Source of the DNA: Rhodohalobacter barkolensis
Lineage (GTDB): Bacteria > Bacteroidota > Rhodothermia > Balneolales > Balneolaceae
Length of the DNA stretch: 64,000 bases
Assembly (NCBI RefSeq): GCF_002834295.1
Contig: NZ_PISP01000001.1
Location: forward strand, 806,001-870,000
Direction: 5' to 3'
The first letter of the stretch is position 1. Each line of letters begins with the position of its first letter. Made by a program: the position numbers and the translations under genes. The notes under the pieces are model-generated. The model did no database searches, was not told the origin of the DNA, and saw only the letters and a list, made by a program, of their open reading frames with translations. Positions 26,087 to 36,248 of the stretch are shown piece after piece.

Positions 26087-28359
26087 GGTTTTAACCAGTA
26101 GAAGAGGGAGGGAAGTACAAAAAGATCGGCCAAAAGTGCCCCTACGATCGTTGTACAAACCAATATACCCATCATTGCGGTAGACGTAAAAGCACTTGTG
26201 ATGAGTGTTCCAAAACCTGCAACTAAGATTAGGCTGGTAACGACTATAGCTCTACCTGTGCGCACTGTTGTTGCAGTTAAAGACGGAAACATCGCCTTTC
26301 TTCTTAAATATTCAATTCTGAATCGTGCCAGGTAGTGTATTGAATCGTCTACGGCAATTCCTAGTGCGATTGTAAAAATAACCGCAGTGGACGGCTTAAT
26401 ATCCACGCCTGCAAAACCCATCACACCTCCAACGATAATGAGAGGAATTAAGTTAGGAACCAATGCAATCAAAGCCATTTTAAAACTCTTGAATAGCATT
26501 GCCATGATAATCGTTATAGCTAATACGGCCAGAAGTATACTCCAGGCTAAGGAGTATACAATCTTATCAGTCAGATCAGCGCTCAATATAGTTGTGCCAG
26601 TCACTGTAACTTCTTCATTTGGAAAGAGCGTTTCCATTTCACTTCTAAACTCATCCCGAATCTCGTTAATTCGTTTGGACCCCGCATCTTCAGTTTGAGC
26701 CGTTATTCTGAGCTTTCGATAATCAAAATCGACCAGGTTGTAGAGCTCGTCAGCCTCATTAATTTCCATCAATAGAATATACTGCGCAATTGCACTGTCT
26801 GAATCCGGTAGCGAGAGTTCTATGCCGGGTTCTCTTTCTTTCTCTGATAAAACACGATGTACTTCTTTAATAAGTGTGTGTAGTCCCGCAACTTTGTGAA
26901 TTTCAGGGTATTCGAGCAGTTTCTCTTCAAATTGTGCCACTCTTTTAAGAAGGTCAGAAGAAATTACCCCTTCAGGTTCTCCGGTATTAATGAGAAACTC
27001 CATAGGAAATTGAGGTGCAATATTATCCGTGAAAAAATAACTATCCTGCATCAATTCAGTATCATCACTTACATCGTCAAACACCTTTCCATTCACATCA
27101 ATTTTTGTGATCCCAATAGAAAATAAAATCGTAGTGAGTAGTCCAAAAACAACAACTTTCCTGTAATTCAATCTGTTCAAGCTCGAAATTTTGTAAAGCC
27201 ATTTCTGCAGTAAAGGGTAGAAGGAACCCGTTTTCTCGTCAAATATCCGTTTACTTTTAAGGCGGGATAGTATCACGGGTAAAAAGAAAATAGTAATTAC
27301 ATAGGCCAACAATACTCCTAGAGCCGTGTATATTCCAAATCTGCGCATTGGCATCACCGTACTGGTCATTAATGTGGCAAAGCCAATTGCCGTGGTCACA
27401 CTGGTTAAAAAAGTGGCGCTGCCCAGTGTCATGAGCATTTCAATAATGGAATTATGCTTGGAAAAACCGGACTCCCTGGCATCATCGTATTTAGATATCA
27501 TATGGATTGCATCAGCCACACCAACACACAGGAGAATGGGTGCAATGGTACTGCTCATAATCTCTAAATACCCACCGGTAAGTTGAATTATAGCCACGGT
27601 CAAAAGGAGTGTTGACCAAACAATCACCATCGGAAATAGTACTCCCCAGATGGTTCTGTAGATGTACCAAAGAAGCAGTATGATCAAAATAGATGATATT
27701 GCTATGTACATTACAATTTCGCCATTCAGTAAATTTACATACTGATTACGAAAGTAGGGAATACCGGAGATATGAAATTCATAATCGGATCGATAATCAG
27801 CTAGTACTTCATTTACGGATCCAATGATATCATTTCTGTTGAAAAAGGTATTCTCTTCCTCATTGATTCTCAGTACAATAGCCGTGGCATTACCGGTCTC
27901 ATTAATTAAAGTTCCGGTAAGAAAAGGGTCCTGTGTAATATTTTTTCTTATCTCAGAGAAGTCATCATTTTGCGGAAATTCAGTTAAATCAAAGTAGGGA
28001 TCAAAAGATAGATCACCTTCAATACTTTTGATCTCTTGAGCATCTAAAATTGATATCACTTCGTTCAAATAATCAATTTCCCGAAATTGCTCAGTAATAT
28101 TATTCAAATCGGTAAGAACTTTACCAGAGAAGAGTGAATCAGACTGAAAACCGATGATGATAGAATTGTCGTCTCTCCCAAATTCTTCTTCAAGTTTTTC
28201 ATAATCTGCTATAACCGGATCATCTTCAGGATAAAATCCTTCCAGATTAAAATCTGTTCTAATATTCGAAGCCGGGAATATGGATATGAATAGAATAACT
28301 GTAAGCCCAAATAAAACAGATTTTGGGTGAGCAAGTATAATTTCTCCGAAACGCTTCAA
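26071..28359 (-). CDS. RND-superfamily exporter (MMPL/HpnN-like)
   Basis: The 762-aa protein has 12 predicted membrane helices in two halves, each opened by one helix and a large periplasmic loop. The first half shows GVADAIHMISKYDDARESG and the second GIAVDDSIHYLARFRIEYLR, the acidic helix-4/10 motif of RND transporters of the MMPL/SSD type. It lacks the longer loops of AcrB-type pumps. The upstream gene at 28442 encodes an outer-membrane barrel, so lipid or hopanoid-like cargo transport to the outer membrane is plausible. Substrate unknown. Confidence 0.88.
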   Translation of the reverse strand: MKRFGEIILAHPKSVLFGLTVILFISIFPASNIRTDFNLEGFYPEDDPVIADYEKLEEEFGRDDNSIIIGFQSDSLFSGKVLTDLNNITEQFREIDYLNEVISILDAQEIKSIEGDLSFDPYFDLTEFPQNDDFSEIRKNITQDPFLTGTLINETGNATAIVLRINEEENTFFNRNDIIGSVNEVLADYRSDYEFHISGIPYFRNQYVNLLNGEIVMYIAISSILIILLLWYIYRTIWGVLFPMVIVWSTLLLTVAIIQLTGGYLEIMSSTIAPILLCVGVADAIHMISKYDDARESGFSKHNSIIEMLMTLGSATFLTSVTTAIGFATLMTSTVMPMRRFGIYTALGVLLAYVITIFFLPVILSRLKSKRIFDEKTGSFYPLLQKWLYKISSLNRLNYRKVVVFGLLTTILFSIGITKIDVNGKVFDDVSDDTELMQDSYFFTDNIAPQFPMEFLINTGEPEGVISSDLLKRVAQFEEKLLEYPEIHKVAGLHTLIKEVHRVLSEKEREPGIELSLPDSDSAIAQYILLMEINEADELYNLVDFDYRKLRITAQTEDAGSKRINEIRDEFRSEMETLFPNEEVTVTGTTILSADLTDKIVYSLAWSILLAVLAITIIMAMLFKSFKMALIALVPNLIPLIIVGGVMGFAGVDIKPSTAVIFTIALGIAVDDSIHYLARFRIEYLRRKAMFPSLTATTVRTGRAIVVTSLILVAGFGTLITSAFTSTAMMGILVCTTIVGALLADLFVLPSLFYWLKPKLKI

Positions 28360-28441
28360 AAATGGATATCCGATTAAATTGATGAATAATTTTTTGTACT
28401 GACTTTCAAACCGTATTTATGAACGATGCATTCCTGTTATT

Positions 28442-29830
28442 TTAGAAATAGATAGAAATCCGGGAGAATATAAAACTATTCTCACTGTATTGATTAAAGG
28501 TGAAATGTCCATAAAAGGGTGTGATAGGTTCACCGCCAAAGAGATTCATTCCAAGTGATAATTCGAAACCGTCATCAATTTCATAAGCACCTTGCAGCTG
28601 GATCCAAAAATCTTTAGCGTAAAAATTGTATCGGTTGAGTGTTGTAATCTGCAGCCGATCTCTCAAGAAAGATCGGCTCGCCAATAGCGTCCCGTAAGGG
28701 AAAAGTTTTTGCGGAAGTATTCTATCTTCATAATTAAAGATGGTTTCCAGATAAAATTGGAGACTTATCAACGTACTCCACTGCTCAGTTTCAATCCCTG
28801 CCATAGAGTGTAACCACGGTTTTTTGAGTAAATATCCGTCGTCACGTACTTCAAATTCTTGCAGAACCTGTATTGCTGTTGGCAGATCTTCAAGGGCTTG
28901 TTCAAGACGATTCACAGATACAGGAAGAAACGTAAACAGCCTTTCGTATACAAAAAGCTGCTCTGCCTGGAATTTCCATCTGTCGCTAATCAACCACTCT
29001 AAAGATAATCCGGCCATTGGAGAAGCATGATAAGATTCCTCCAGTTCAACCGAAGGGGGTGTTAGTAAATTCAGTGGATTTATGTTCAGAGCGTAAGAAG
29101 GCATAGGGTGGGTCCAGTTCAGCAACATAATATCCAGATCAAGTGAATTGGTTGATCTTAAACCGTATCGAGCTGCAAATTGAACATCTGAGATTGTAAA
29201 TCCATCATTCTGTTTAACGTAATTGAATGGAATGGGGGATGGAACTTCTTGAACAGGGAACCATCTCGAATCGGAGGCAGGCAGCCTGTCCGGTTCCGGT
29301 ACAGGATTTAAAATGACCTGCAGAGAGTTCGAACCAAAATAGTGCTGATAATTTATAGCCGTTAAGCCAACACGTAAGTCTTCGGGGGATTGAGTGAGAA
29401 ACTCTCTAAGATCTACAGGCGATAGGATATCAGTTACAAATCCACCCGTTGCGCGCCCCCAGGTAATGATCTGACGACCAATTCTTAGATCACTTTGGTC
29501 AAAATACCGGTCAAAATACGCCTCTCTTATAATAATCTCAGTTTCATCATCCCGGACAGCATATTGATGAAGTAAGTCTGTTTCAACATAGATATTTCCG
29601 GCAGAAATTGAGTTACGCAGTTGAAATCTCAGACGGTTTCGTCCGGCCACAAACTCATGGTCACCTGTAGTTTGTACAGCATTGTAGTTTTGAAGCAGGC
29701 CATTAACACTTATCTGTGCACTACTGTTTCCCGGAGTAAAAAGGGATAAGAAGAGGAGACCCCAAATGAGCCCTAAAAAGCGAATATACTGTAAACAATA
29801 CTTTTTTATACAATTTATTTTTAAAATCAA
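28442..29830 (-). CDS. Outer-membrane beta-barrel protein (DUF1302-like)
   Basis: After a signal peptide (core FLGLIWGLLFLSLF, then SSAQ) the protein shows alternating amphipathic strands and the block YFDQSDLRIGRQIITWGRATGG, which resembles DUF1302/alginate-export barrels. The C-terminus ends in aromatic residues (SFIFSRISIYF). Proteins of this kind often sit beside RND/MMPL exporters, as here (82 nt gap). The frame is open to an ATG at 29887, but a TTG at 29830 gives a more usual signal peptide. The function is inferred from neighbours only. Confidence 0.7.
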   Translation of the reverse strand: MILKINCIKKYCLQYIRFLGLIWGLLFLSLFTPGNSSAQISVNGLLQNYNAVQTTGDHEFVAGRNRLRFQLRNSISAGNIYVETDLLHQYAVRDDETEIIIREAYFDRYFDQSDLRIGRQIITWGRATGGFVTDILSPVDLREFLTQSPEDLRVGLTAINYQHYFGSNSLQVILNPVPEPDRLPASDSRWFPVQEVPSPIPFNYVKQNDGFTISDVQFAARYGLRSTNSLDLDIMLLNWTHPMPSYALNINPLNLLTPPSVELEESYHASPMAGLSLEWLISDRWKFQAEQLFVYERLFTFLPVSVNRLEQALEDLPTAIQVLQEFEVRDDGYLLKKPWLHSMAGIETEQWSTLISLQFYLETIFNYEDRILPQKLFPYGTLLASRSFLRDRLQITTLNRYNFYAKDFWIQLQGAYEIDDGFELSLGMNLFGGEPITPFYGHFTFNQYSENSFIFSRISIYF

Positions 29831-29946
29831 TTGAAGCTTAATCAAAATATGCGTAAATTTATTGCATTGTGGATGTCTTCTATACACGTCCCAATCGACA
29901 CCAATTCTGAATTATAACTTTTCATTTCTGAAGCTTAATCATACCT

Positions 29947-30411
29947 ATGGCGCACGAAAGAATCGAAGTAGACTTACCTTTAGCCAAAGTTTACGAACTG
30001 TTATCCAATCCCGTTCATTTTACAAATTTTCTGGAACGTATTGACAATGTTGAAAAAATAAACTCCCAAACGTTTGAATATACAACCAAGATTGGAGACG
30101 AGGAGTTTCAATGGACAACAAATATCATAGACAATCTGAGAAATACTCGTTTTGCATGGATTACAATTAACGGAAATCTAAATCAAACCGGAACAATCCG
30201 TTTCACTCCATTAGATAATGGTGAAAGAACCAGAGTTGATTTCTCTTTGGATTACAGAACATTTTTCGGCGAAGCTGAAGAAGACCTTGCTAATTTCATT
30301 GAAGGACTTCCTGCTCAACTGAAGAAAGATCTTGACAAGTTCAAAGAGCTTGCTGAATCAGGAACGTTTAACGATGAAACTGAAGAAGAGACTAAAGAAG
30401 TGACTGCTTAA
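29947..30411 (+). CDS. SRPBCC (START-like) domain protein
   Basis: The 154-aa protein opens with RIEVDLPLAKVYELLSNPVHF, the first strand and helix of a polyketide-cyclase/START fold, and ends in an acidic tail after a C-terminal helix (EDLANFIEGLPAQLKKDLDKF). Such proteins bind hydrophobic ligands. It is divergent from the outer-membrane barrel gene and ends at a strong terminator. Ligand unknown. Confidence 0.8.
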   Translation: MAHERIEVDLPLAKVYELLSNPVHFTNFLERIDNVEKINSQTFEYTTKIGDEEFQWTTNIIDNLRNTRFAWITINGNLNQTGTIRFTPLDNGERTRVDFSLDYRTFFGEAEEDLANFIEGLPAQLKKDLDKFKELAESGTFNDETEEETKEVTA

Positions 30412-30446
30412 ATCGTTACTTTATTTATTTGACTCTATACAAAATT

Positions 30447-30479
30447 GCGCCTTAACATCTGTTGGGGCGCTTTTTTTTT
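30447..30479 (+). terminator. Strong rho-independent terminator
   Basis: GCGCCTTAAC (30447-30456) pairs with GTTGGGGCGC (30461-30470) as a 10-bp stem with two G-U pairs and the tetraloop ATCT, followed by nine T residues. It ends the START-like gene and insulates the aroE run starting at 30502. Confidence 0.92.
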
Positions 30480-30501
30480 GCCCTGACCCAAAGACTTATC
30501 A

Positions 30502-31368
30502 ATGGTTTACTCATTTAAGGATTTTAAAACATCAAAGAAGGCGTTAAAACCTCATTATTTTGTAGTAGGTAATCCTATCGGCCATTCACTTTCCCCACTG
30601 ATGCATCAGACAGCTTTAGATTATCATAATATTGCGGCCAATTATTATGCGCTAGAGTTACAACATCATGAATTGTCAGAATTTATTATTTGGATGAATC
30701 GTGATGAATTCATGGGCTGCAACATAACCATACCTTATAAGAACTATTTTATAGATGTGGTTGATCAAGTAGATGACTTCGCCAAAGAAGTAGGTGTTAT
30801 AAATACAATTGCAAAATCAGAGTACAGCTTAATTGGTCATAATACGGATGTATACGGTTTTCTATCACCACTACACGACTATATAGATGACCTGGAAGGC
30901 GGCAGAGCAGTTGTATTTGGTACCGGGGGTGCTGCGAATGCAGTGCTTGCCGGTTTGGAGGAGGTTGGAATTGAAGAAGTTATATTTGTGTCCAGAAACC
31001 CATCTCAGGCAAGTATGAAATCTTGGTTTCTATGGACCAAAACAGTTGACTACAATCAATGGCAATCTTACGCTGAAGAAGCTTCTATAATCGTAAATAC
31101 CACGCCACTAGGTATGAACCCTAAAACTGATCAATCACCGGTTTCAGATGAAGATTTTGAATTATTAAAAGATAAAATCTGCTATGATCTTGTATATAAT
31201 CCGTTAACGACAAAATTTTTAAAAAAAGCTGAAGAAAGCGGTGCAAAAATTATCAACGGATTAGAAATGCTGATGATGCAGGGGAACCGATCATTTGAAA
31301 TTTGGACCGGAAAATCATTTCCATTTGATCAGGTTAAAAGTAAGCTTATCAAAGAATTAAATAATTAG
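30502..31368 (+). CDS. aroE: Shikimate dehydrogenase
   Basis: It reduces 3-dehydroshikimate with NADPH in aromatic amino-acid synthesis. The substrate loop VGNPIGHSLSPLMHQ, the lysine motif NITIPYKN, and the NADP site FGTGGAANAVLAGL are clear. The 288-aa length is normal, with a short N-terminal extension. It begins a co-directional run ending at pssA. Confidence 0.95.
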   Translation: MVYSFKDFKTSKKALKPHYFVVGNPIGHSLSPLMHQTALDYHNIAANYYALELQHHELSEFIIWMNRDEFMGCNITIPYKNYFIDVVDQVDDFAKEVGVINTIAKSEYSLIGHNTDVYGFLSPLHDYIDDLEGGRAVVFGTGGAANAVLAGLEEVGIEEVIFVSRNPSQASMKSWFLWTKTVDYNQWQSYAEEASIIVNTTPLGMNPKTDQSPVSDEDFELLKDKICYDLVYNPLTTKFLKKAEESGAKIINGLEMLMMQGNRSFEIWTGKSFPFDQVKSKLIKELNN

Positions 31369-31369
31369 T

Positions 31370-32110
31370 ATGAAACTTTTCTATCCAAAGGTTTTCAAAG
31401 AACAAAAAGTGATTTCTGCACTTTTTACTGAATCAAACAGAGAGTTTGTCAATAAATCAGGCAAGATTACCGGATTGAATTTAGGATACAATACAGAAGC
31501 GTCTGACACCGAAGTCGATCACAATTTCATAACTCTTTTTAGTGAGATCGAATGGGAAAAAGATCAGTTAGCCTTAGCCAATCAGGTGCATGGAACAGAT
31601 ATAAAATATGTATCTAAACCCGGAGTTTTTGAAGCAACGGACGGTTTTGTAAGCGATCAATCGGGCATAACTCTTGGAATCAGAGTTGCAGATTGTGCAG
31701 CAATTTTAGCCGGAGATCCCAAAAACGGTGTAATAGGTGCGTTTCATGCAGGATGGAAAGGAGCAGACGGTAATATACTTACTAAGGGAATCAATAAGAT
31801 GATAGAACTTGGTGCTGATACGACTGAAATACAAGTGTATATCAGTCCATGTATATCTTTAAATAACTTTGAAGTTGGAGAAGAAGTAGCTTCGAAATTT
31901 CCGGAAAGGTTTGTGGACAGAACCTCCTTCAAGAAACCTCATGTAGACTTAAAAGGGTTTTTACTTTGGCAATTGCTGAATGCGGGAATTAATCAAAAGA
32001 ACATTGATATATCGACTGAGTGTACGGTCCAGGATGATCGATATTACTCTTATCGAAGAGAACGGGATAAGGCCGGAAGAATGTTGGGATTAATTAAGTT
32101 GAACAAATAG
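31370..32110 (+). CDS. pgeF: Peptidoglycan editing factor / laccase-domain protein
   Basis: The YfiH/DUF152 fold is identified by NQVHGTDIKYV, RVADCAAILAGD, GAFHAGWKG and a C-terminal CTVQDDRYYSYRRE. PgeF removes L-Ser wrongly placed in muropeptides and also shows copper-dependent polyphenol oxidation; the cysteine and two histidines that bind the metal are present. It starts 1 nt after aroE and is probably co-transcribed. Confidence 0.92.
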   Translation: MKLFYPKVFKEQKVISALFTESNREFVNKSGKITGLNLGYNTEASDTEVDHNFITLFSEIEWEKDQLALANQVHGTDIKYVSKPGVFEATDGFVSDQSGITLGIRVADCAAILAGDPKNGVIGAFHAGWKGADGNILTKGINKMIELGADTTEIQVYISPCISLNNFEVGEEVASKFPERFVDRTSFKKPHVDLKGFLLWQLLNAGINQKNIDISTECTVQDDRYYSYRRERDKAGRMLGLIKLNK

Positions 32111-32126
32111 TATAAAGTACTCTATT

Positions 32127-33038
32127 TTGCGTATTAGTTATTCTCCCGGATATGTAGCACCACTACCCGAAGGTCATGTTTTTCCTATGAAAAAGTTTTC
32201 GGGTTTGCACGATTACTTAATCAATAATAAAATATTTAAGAAATCTGCCATCGTAGAACCATCCATGGTTGATTTCGCAAATCTTTATACGGTTCATAGC
32301 CAGCGATACGGTTATGGTGTATGGACCGGAGAGTTGACAAAAAAAGAGATTCGCCGAATGGGATTACCGTGGTCAAAAGAGCTTGCGATACGTTCAAGAT
32401 TAGCCGTTCAGGGTACCATCAACACAGGCTTGATGGCGCTTCAGGACGGAATTGCCGGAAATTTAGCCGGCGGCACCCATCATGCAATGCCCGACCACGG
32501 TGAAGGCTTCTGTGTATACAATGATGTGGCCGTTGCAATCAAGGTACTAAGACAGTCTAAATGGGTAAAAAAGGTGCTGATCATTGATGTTGATGTCCAC
32601 CAGGGCAATGGAAATGCAGCGATCTTTGAAGATGAACCTGATGTGTATACGTTTTCAATTCATGGCGAAAAGAACTATCCCTTTGTGAAACCACCCTCTG
32701 ACCTGGATGTGGGTCTTCCTGATAAAACCGGTGATAAGGAGTATTTAAAAGTATTATCTGAATCATTAGACAGGGTTTTTAATGAGTTTTCTCCTGATCT
32801 CATTTTCTACCTGGCCGGTATTGATCCTCTTGAGGAAGATCATTTTGGAAGACTTTCATTATCTACCAGAGGATTGGAGGAGAGAGAGCGAATGGTGATT
32901 GAAACCGTTACTCAAAAAGAGATCCCTTTAGCTTTACTACTTTCGGGGGGATATGCACCTACACTTCAAAAAACTGTTGAAGCTCATGCACTTATGTTTA
33001 AAGCTGCAAAGGAAATTTCGGTGCCGTACTTTCAGTAA
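32127..33038 (+). CDS. Histone-deacetylase-family hydrolase
   Basis: The arginase/deacetylase fold has the tandem histidines AGGTHHAMPDHGEGFC (about 112-126), the zinc site IDVDVHQGNG (about 150-160), and a further Asp in YLAGIDPLEEDHFG. These are the catalytic set of class I/II-like deacetylases; in bacteria the substrates include acetylated polyamines, acetoin-related compounds or proteins. The start is TTG at 32127. The substrate is not predictable from context, but the gene sits between pgeF and dxr. Confidence 0.9.
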   Translation: MRISYSPGYVAPLPEGHVFPMKKFSGLHDYLINNKIFKKSAIVEPSMVDFANLYTVHSQRYGYGVWTGELTKKEIRRMGLPWSKELAIRSRLAVQGTINTGLMALQDGIAGNLAGGTHHAMPDHGEGFCVYNDVAVAIKVLRQSKWVKKVLIIDVDVHQGNGNAAIFEDEPDVYTFSIHGEKNYPFVKPPSDLDVGLPDKTGDKEYLKVLSESLDRVFNEFSPDLIFYLAGIDPLEEDHFGRLSLSTRGLEERERMVIETVTQKEIPLALLLSGGYAPTLQKTVEAHALMFKAAKEISVPYFQ

Positions 33039-33083
33039 ACATTCTCTATTTTTAGAATTATCAATGAATTAATAGAAAAATAT

Positions 33084-34238
33084 TTGAAACAGAAAAAACT
33101 GGCAATTTTAGGCTCAACAGGATCGATCGGTACACAGGCGATTGATATTATAAGTGCCAAACCCAATCTATTTCATGTATCAGTTCTGACCGCCAACCGC
33201 AGCTATGAAAAATTAGCACAACAAGTTAACCGATTTAAACCGGATACTGTTGTTCTGTGTGATAAAAAGCACAGAATAGCATTTCTTGAGTTACTGAAGT
33301 TTAAACCTAAAAATATTCTATTTGGTCAAGAGTCATTAGAACAGGTTACAAAAGAAGCCGAATATGATGTGTTACTAAACAGTTTGGTAGGCTTTGCCGG
33401 ATTTATGTCAACATATACTGCTCTGAAAAGAGGAAAGAAGGTTGCTTTGGCGAACAAAGAGTCCTTAGTAGTTGGTGGGGAGTTATTGAGTCAGTTAGAG
33501 GGATTCAAACAAGGAAACCTTATTCCTGTAGATTCTGAGCATTCTGCCATGCTTCAATCTATGATTGGAGAGAATAAAGACTCAATTCAAAAAATTATCA
33601 TAACCGCAAGTGGCGGACCTTTCAGGGATTTTTCAATGGATGCACTGAAAGATGTAACGGTGCAGGATGCACTAAATCATCCGAATTGGGATATGGGTTC
33701 TAAAATCACGATAGACTCTGCTACGATGATGAATAAAGGGCTGGAAATTATTGAAGCAAAGTGGTTTTTCGGTCTTGGCATAGAACAAATTGTACCTGTT
33801 ATTCATCCACAGAGTATTATTCATTCAATCGTTGAGTTTAAAGATGGATCCTCAAAGGCACAGATGGGACCACCGGATATGAAAGTTCCTATACTCTACG
33901 CTTTCACCTATCCGGATCGAATTGATTTCCCAAATAAGACGTTAGACTATAGCGAATTGATTAACATGGAATTGAAACCGGTTGATTATAATAGATTTCC
34001 ATGTTTAGAACTGGCGATTGAAGCGTCGAAAAAAGAGGGTGGAGCTCCGGCTGTTTTAAACGCTGCAAATGAAATTGCTGTAGAACGATTTTTGAACGGT
34101 GAAATTCGTTATATTGACATCCCAAAAATTATTGAAGAATCTTTAAATCATATACAGTTCGGTAAGGAAATCACACCTGAAACGTTACTATATATTGATA
34201 AAGAAACTCGCGAATATGCGAATGCATTATTACAATAA
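33084..34238 (+). CDS. dxr: 1-Deoxy-D-xylulose 5-phosphate reductoisomerase
   Basis: DXR makes 2-C-methylerythritol 4-phosphate, the committed step of the non-mevalonate isoprenoid pathway. The NADPH site AILGSTGSIGTQAIDII, the metal site PVDSEHSAMLQ and the flexible loop HPNWDMGSKITIDSATM are intact. The length is 384 aa with a TTG start at 33084. It is followed after 6 nt by rseP, a pairing that recurs in many bacteria. Its product feeds the carotenoids used by crtY and blh. Confidence 0.97.
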   Translation: MKQKKLAILGSTGSIGTQAIDIISAKPNLFHVSVLTANRSYEKLAQQVNRFKPDTVVLCDKKHRIAFLELLKFKPKNILFGQESLEQVTKEAEYDVLLNSLVGFAGFMSTYTALKRGKKVALANKESLVVGGELLSQLEGFKQGNLIPVDSEHSAMLQSMIGENKDSIQKIIITASGGPFRDFSMDALKDVTVQDALNHPNWDMGSKITIDSATMMNKGLEIIEAKWFFGLGIEQIVPVIHPQSIIHSIVEFKDGSSKAQMGPPDMKVPILYAFTYPDRIDFPNKTLDYSELINMELKPVDYNRFPCLELAIEASKKEGGAPAVLNAANEIAVERFLNGEIRYIDIPKIIEESLNHIQFGKEITPETLLYIDKETREYANALLQ

Positions 34239-34244
34239 GTTTAT

Positions 34245-35588
34245 ATGGATTGGATTTTAAGTATATCAAGTACAATACTCATATTTATAGCGGCCATTTT
34301 TATATTGGTGACTATACATGAATTAGGGCATTTCATTGCAGCCAAGGTGTTTGGAATGAGGGTCGATAAATTTTCTATTGGCTTTCCACCTAAGATCTTT
34401 GGATTTAAAAAGGGAGATACTGAGTATGTTCTGGGTGCCACTCCTTTAGGTGGGTACGTAAGCATTGCAGGTATGCTGGATGAATCGATGGAAACTGATT
34501 TTGTTGACCAGGAGGTTCAACCTGATGAGTTCAGAGCCAAACCAGTTTGGCAGCGAATGATCGTTATTACAGCCGGAGTAATATTCAATGTAATTCTGGC
34601 AGTAATAATATATACAGGTATTGCTCTCCATTACGGAGAAACAGTAATTCCGATTGACTCCATGAAAGGGGCTTATGTGAGTGAGCAGTCCGTAGCACAT
34701 CAGATTGGAATGCAGACCGGTGACCGTCTTATAGGCGTTAATGGTGAAGAAGTGGAGCATTTTCGACAGCTACTAAACCCATCAGAACTTACCGGCAGAG
34801 AGTTGACATTTTTAGTAGAACGTAATGGTGAACGCCTGACACTTCCAACTCCACCAAATTTTCTCGATTTAGTCAGCAAGGAAGGATTTATTTCTCAAGA
34901 ACACTATCTGCCCAGTTCCTTTTCTGCGGTGCAGGAGGGAAGTCCTGCTGATGAAGCCGGTCTACAGGGAGGAGATAAAATTGTAGCCGTAGACGGTGAA
35001 CCTGTTAATTACTGGGTGCAGTTGGTTGACAAGATTCAGGCAACCGATTCTTCTTTAACATTAGATGTGGATCGGAATGGCGAACAATTTAGTGTAACAC
35101 TATCACCGGATTCAGAAACAGGGCAAATCGGTATTGCTTCACCTGATTTTGAGGAGTCTTTTCGAGTTGAGCAAGTCACTTACAATTTAGCTGGTGCAGT
35201 GAATATTGGTTTTGAAAGATCAAATGACGCACTCTTTGGAATTGTTCAGGGAATTGGAAAAATGTTTTCAGGTGACATCTCTGTACGAGAAAATTTAGGC
35301 GGACCTGTTGCCATAGCTAATGTCACCCGTGAGGCCACAGATCGTGGCGGCTGGCTTGGCTTTTGGAACATTACAGCTTTCTTAAGTATCACTCTCGCTA
35401 TCATGAATATGCTTCCCATTCCCGCTTTAGACGGTGGACATTTTATGTTTTTGGTTTATGAGGGAATTACCCGGCGTGAGCCTTCTCCAAAAGTTCGAAT
35501 GGGGCTACAACAACTTGGTTTTATACTACTTATCGGTTTATTCATACTGGTTACTTTTAATGATATTCTACGCACATTCGGAGGCTAA
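34245..35588 (+). CDS. rseP: RIP metalloprotease RseP (site-2 protease)
   Basis: This intramembrane zinc protease cleaves anti-sigma factors and leftover signal peptides. The first helix carries HELGH (VTIHELGHFIAAKVFG), two PDZ domains follow (around GDRLIGVNGEEV and GDKIVAVDGEPV), and the last helices hold the NMLPIPALDGG motif. It is 447 aa. The ECF sigma in this window would be a candidate beneficiary, but the anti-sigma-like ORF there lacks a membrane helix. Confidence 0.95.
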   Translation: MDWILSISSTILIFIAAIFILVTIHELGHFIAAKVFGMRVDKFSIGFPPKIFGFKKGDTEYVLGATPLGGYVSIAGMLDESMETDFVDQEVQPDEFRAKPVWQRMIVITAGVIFNVILAVIIYTGIALHYGETVIPIDSMKGAYVSEQSVAHQIGMQTGDRLIGVNGEEVEHFRQLLNPSELTGRELTFLVERNGERLTLPTPPNFLDLVSKEGFISQEHYLPSSFSAVQEGSPADEAGLQGGDKIVAVDGEPVNYWVQLVDKIQATDSSLTLDVDRNGEQFSVTLSPDSETGQIGIASPDFEESFRVEQVTYNLAGAVNIGFERSNDALFGIVQGIGKMFSGDISVRENLGGPVAIANVTREATDRGGWLGFWNITAFLSITLAIMNMLPIPALDGGHFMFLVYEGITRREPSPKVRMGLQQLGFILLIGLFILVTFNDILRTFGG

Positions 35589-35594
35589 TTACAG

Positions 35595-36248
35595 ATGCTC
35601 GCAAAGGAAGGATTTTCTACTATTACAGTTGTTTTTGCATTCTCACTAATTGTTATTTTTGCCCTTAGCTATGCACCGATTTGGGTCGGTTATATAATTT
35701 ACCCAATATTGGCCGCTCTTTGCGGTTTGGTACTCTACTTTTTTCGTGATCCGGACAGAGTTACGCCTCAGGACGATTCATTGATTATTTCGCCGGCGGA
35801 TGGCAAAGTGGTTCTTATTCAAGATGTTCAAGAGGATGAATACGTGGGTGAAGAGGTAACTCAAGTGAGTATTTTTCTTTCACCGTTGAATGTGCATGTA
35901 AACCGTAATCCAGTGTCGGGTAAAGTTGAATACCTGAAATATTACCCGGGTAAATATTTGATGGCATGGGAAGATCACGCATCTGAAATGAATGAACGGG
36001 CTCATTTTGGAGTTCGTCACCCATCTGGAATTAAAATGATGTTTAAGCAGATTACGGGATTTCTGGCTCGCAGAATTGTTTACCATATCAAAGAAGGAGA
36101 CGAGCTGAAAGCAGGAGAGAGGTTCGGTATTATGAAGTTCGGCTCCCGAATGGATCTGCTGCTCCCAAAAAGTGTCAAGATCAATGTAAAAATTGGTGAT
36201 AATACTGTAGCGGGTGAATCGATTATTGGTAAAATTGAAAAATCATGA
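35595..36248 (+). CDS. psd: Phosphatidylserine decarboxylase, short form
   Basis: The 217-aa proenzyme makes phosphatidylethanolamine. Two N-terminal membrane helices are followed by the PSD-A-type core (ISPADGKVVLIQDV, SPLNVHVNRNPVSG) and the self-cleavage site MKFGSRMDLLLP, where the serine becomes the pyruvoyl group. It overlaps pssA by 4 nt, which supplies its substrate. Confidence 0.93.
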   Translation: MLAKEGFSTITVVFAFSLIVIFALSYAPIWVGYIIYPILAALCGLVLYFFRDPDRVTPQDDSLIISPADGKVVLIQDVQEDEYVGEEVTQVSIFLSPLNVHVNRNPVSGKVEYLKYYPGKYLMAWEDHASEMNERAHFGVRHPSGIKMMFKQITGFLARRIVYHIKEGDELKAGERFGIMKFGSRMDLLLPKSVKINVKIGDNTVAGESIIGKIEKS

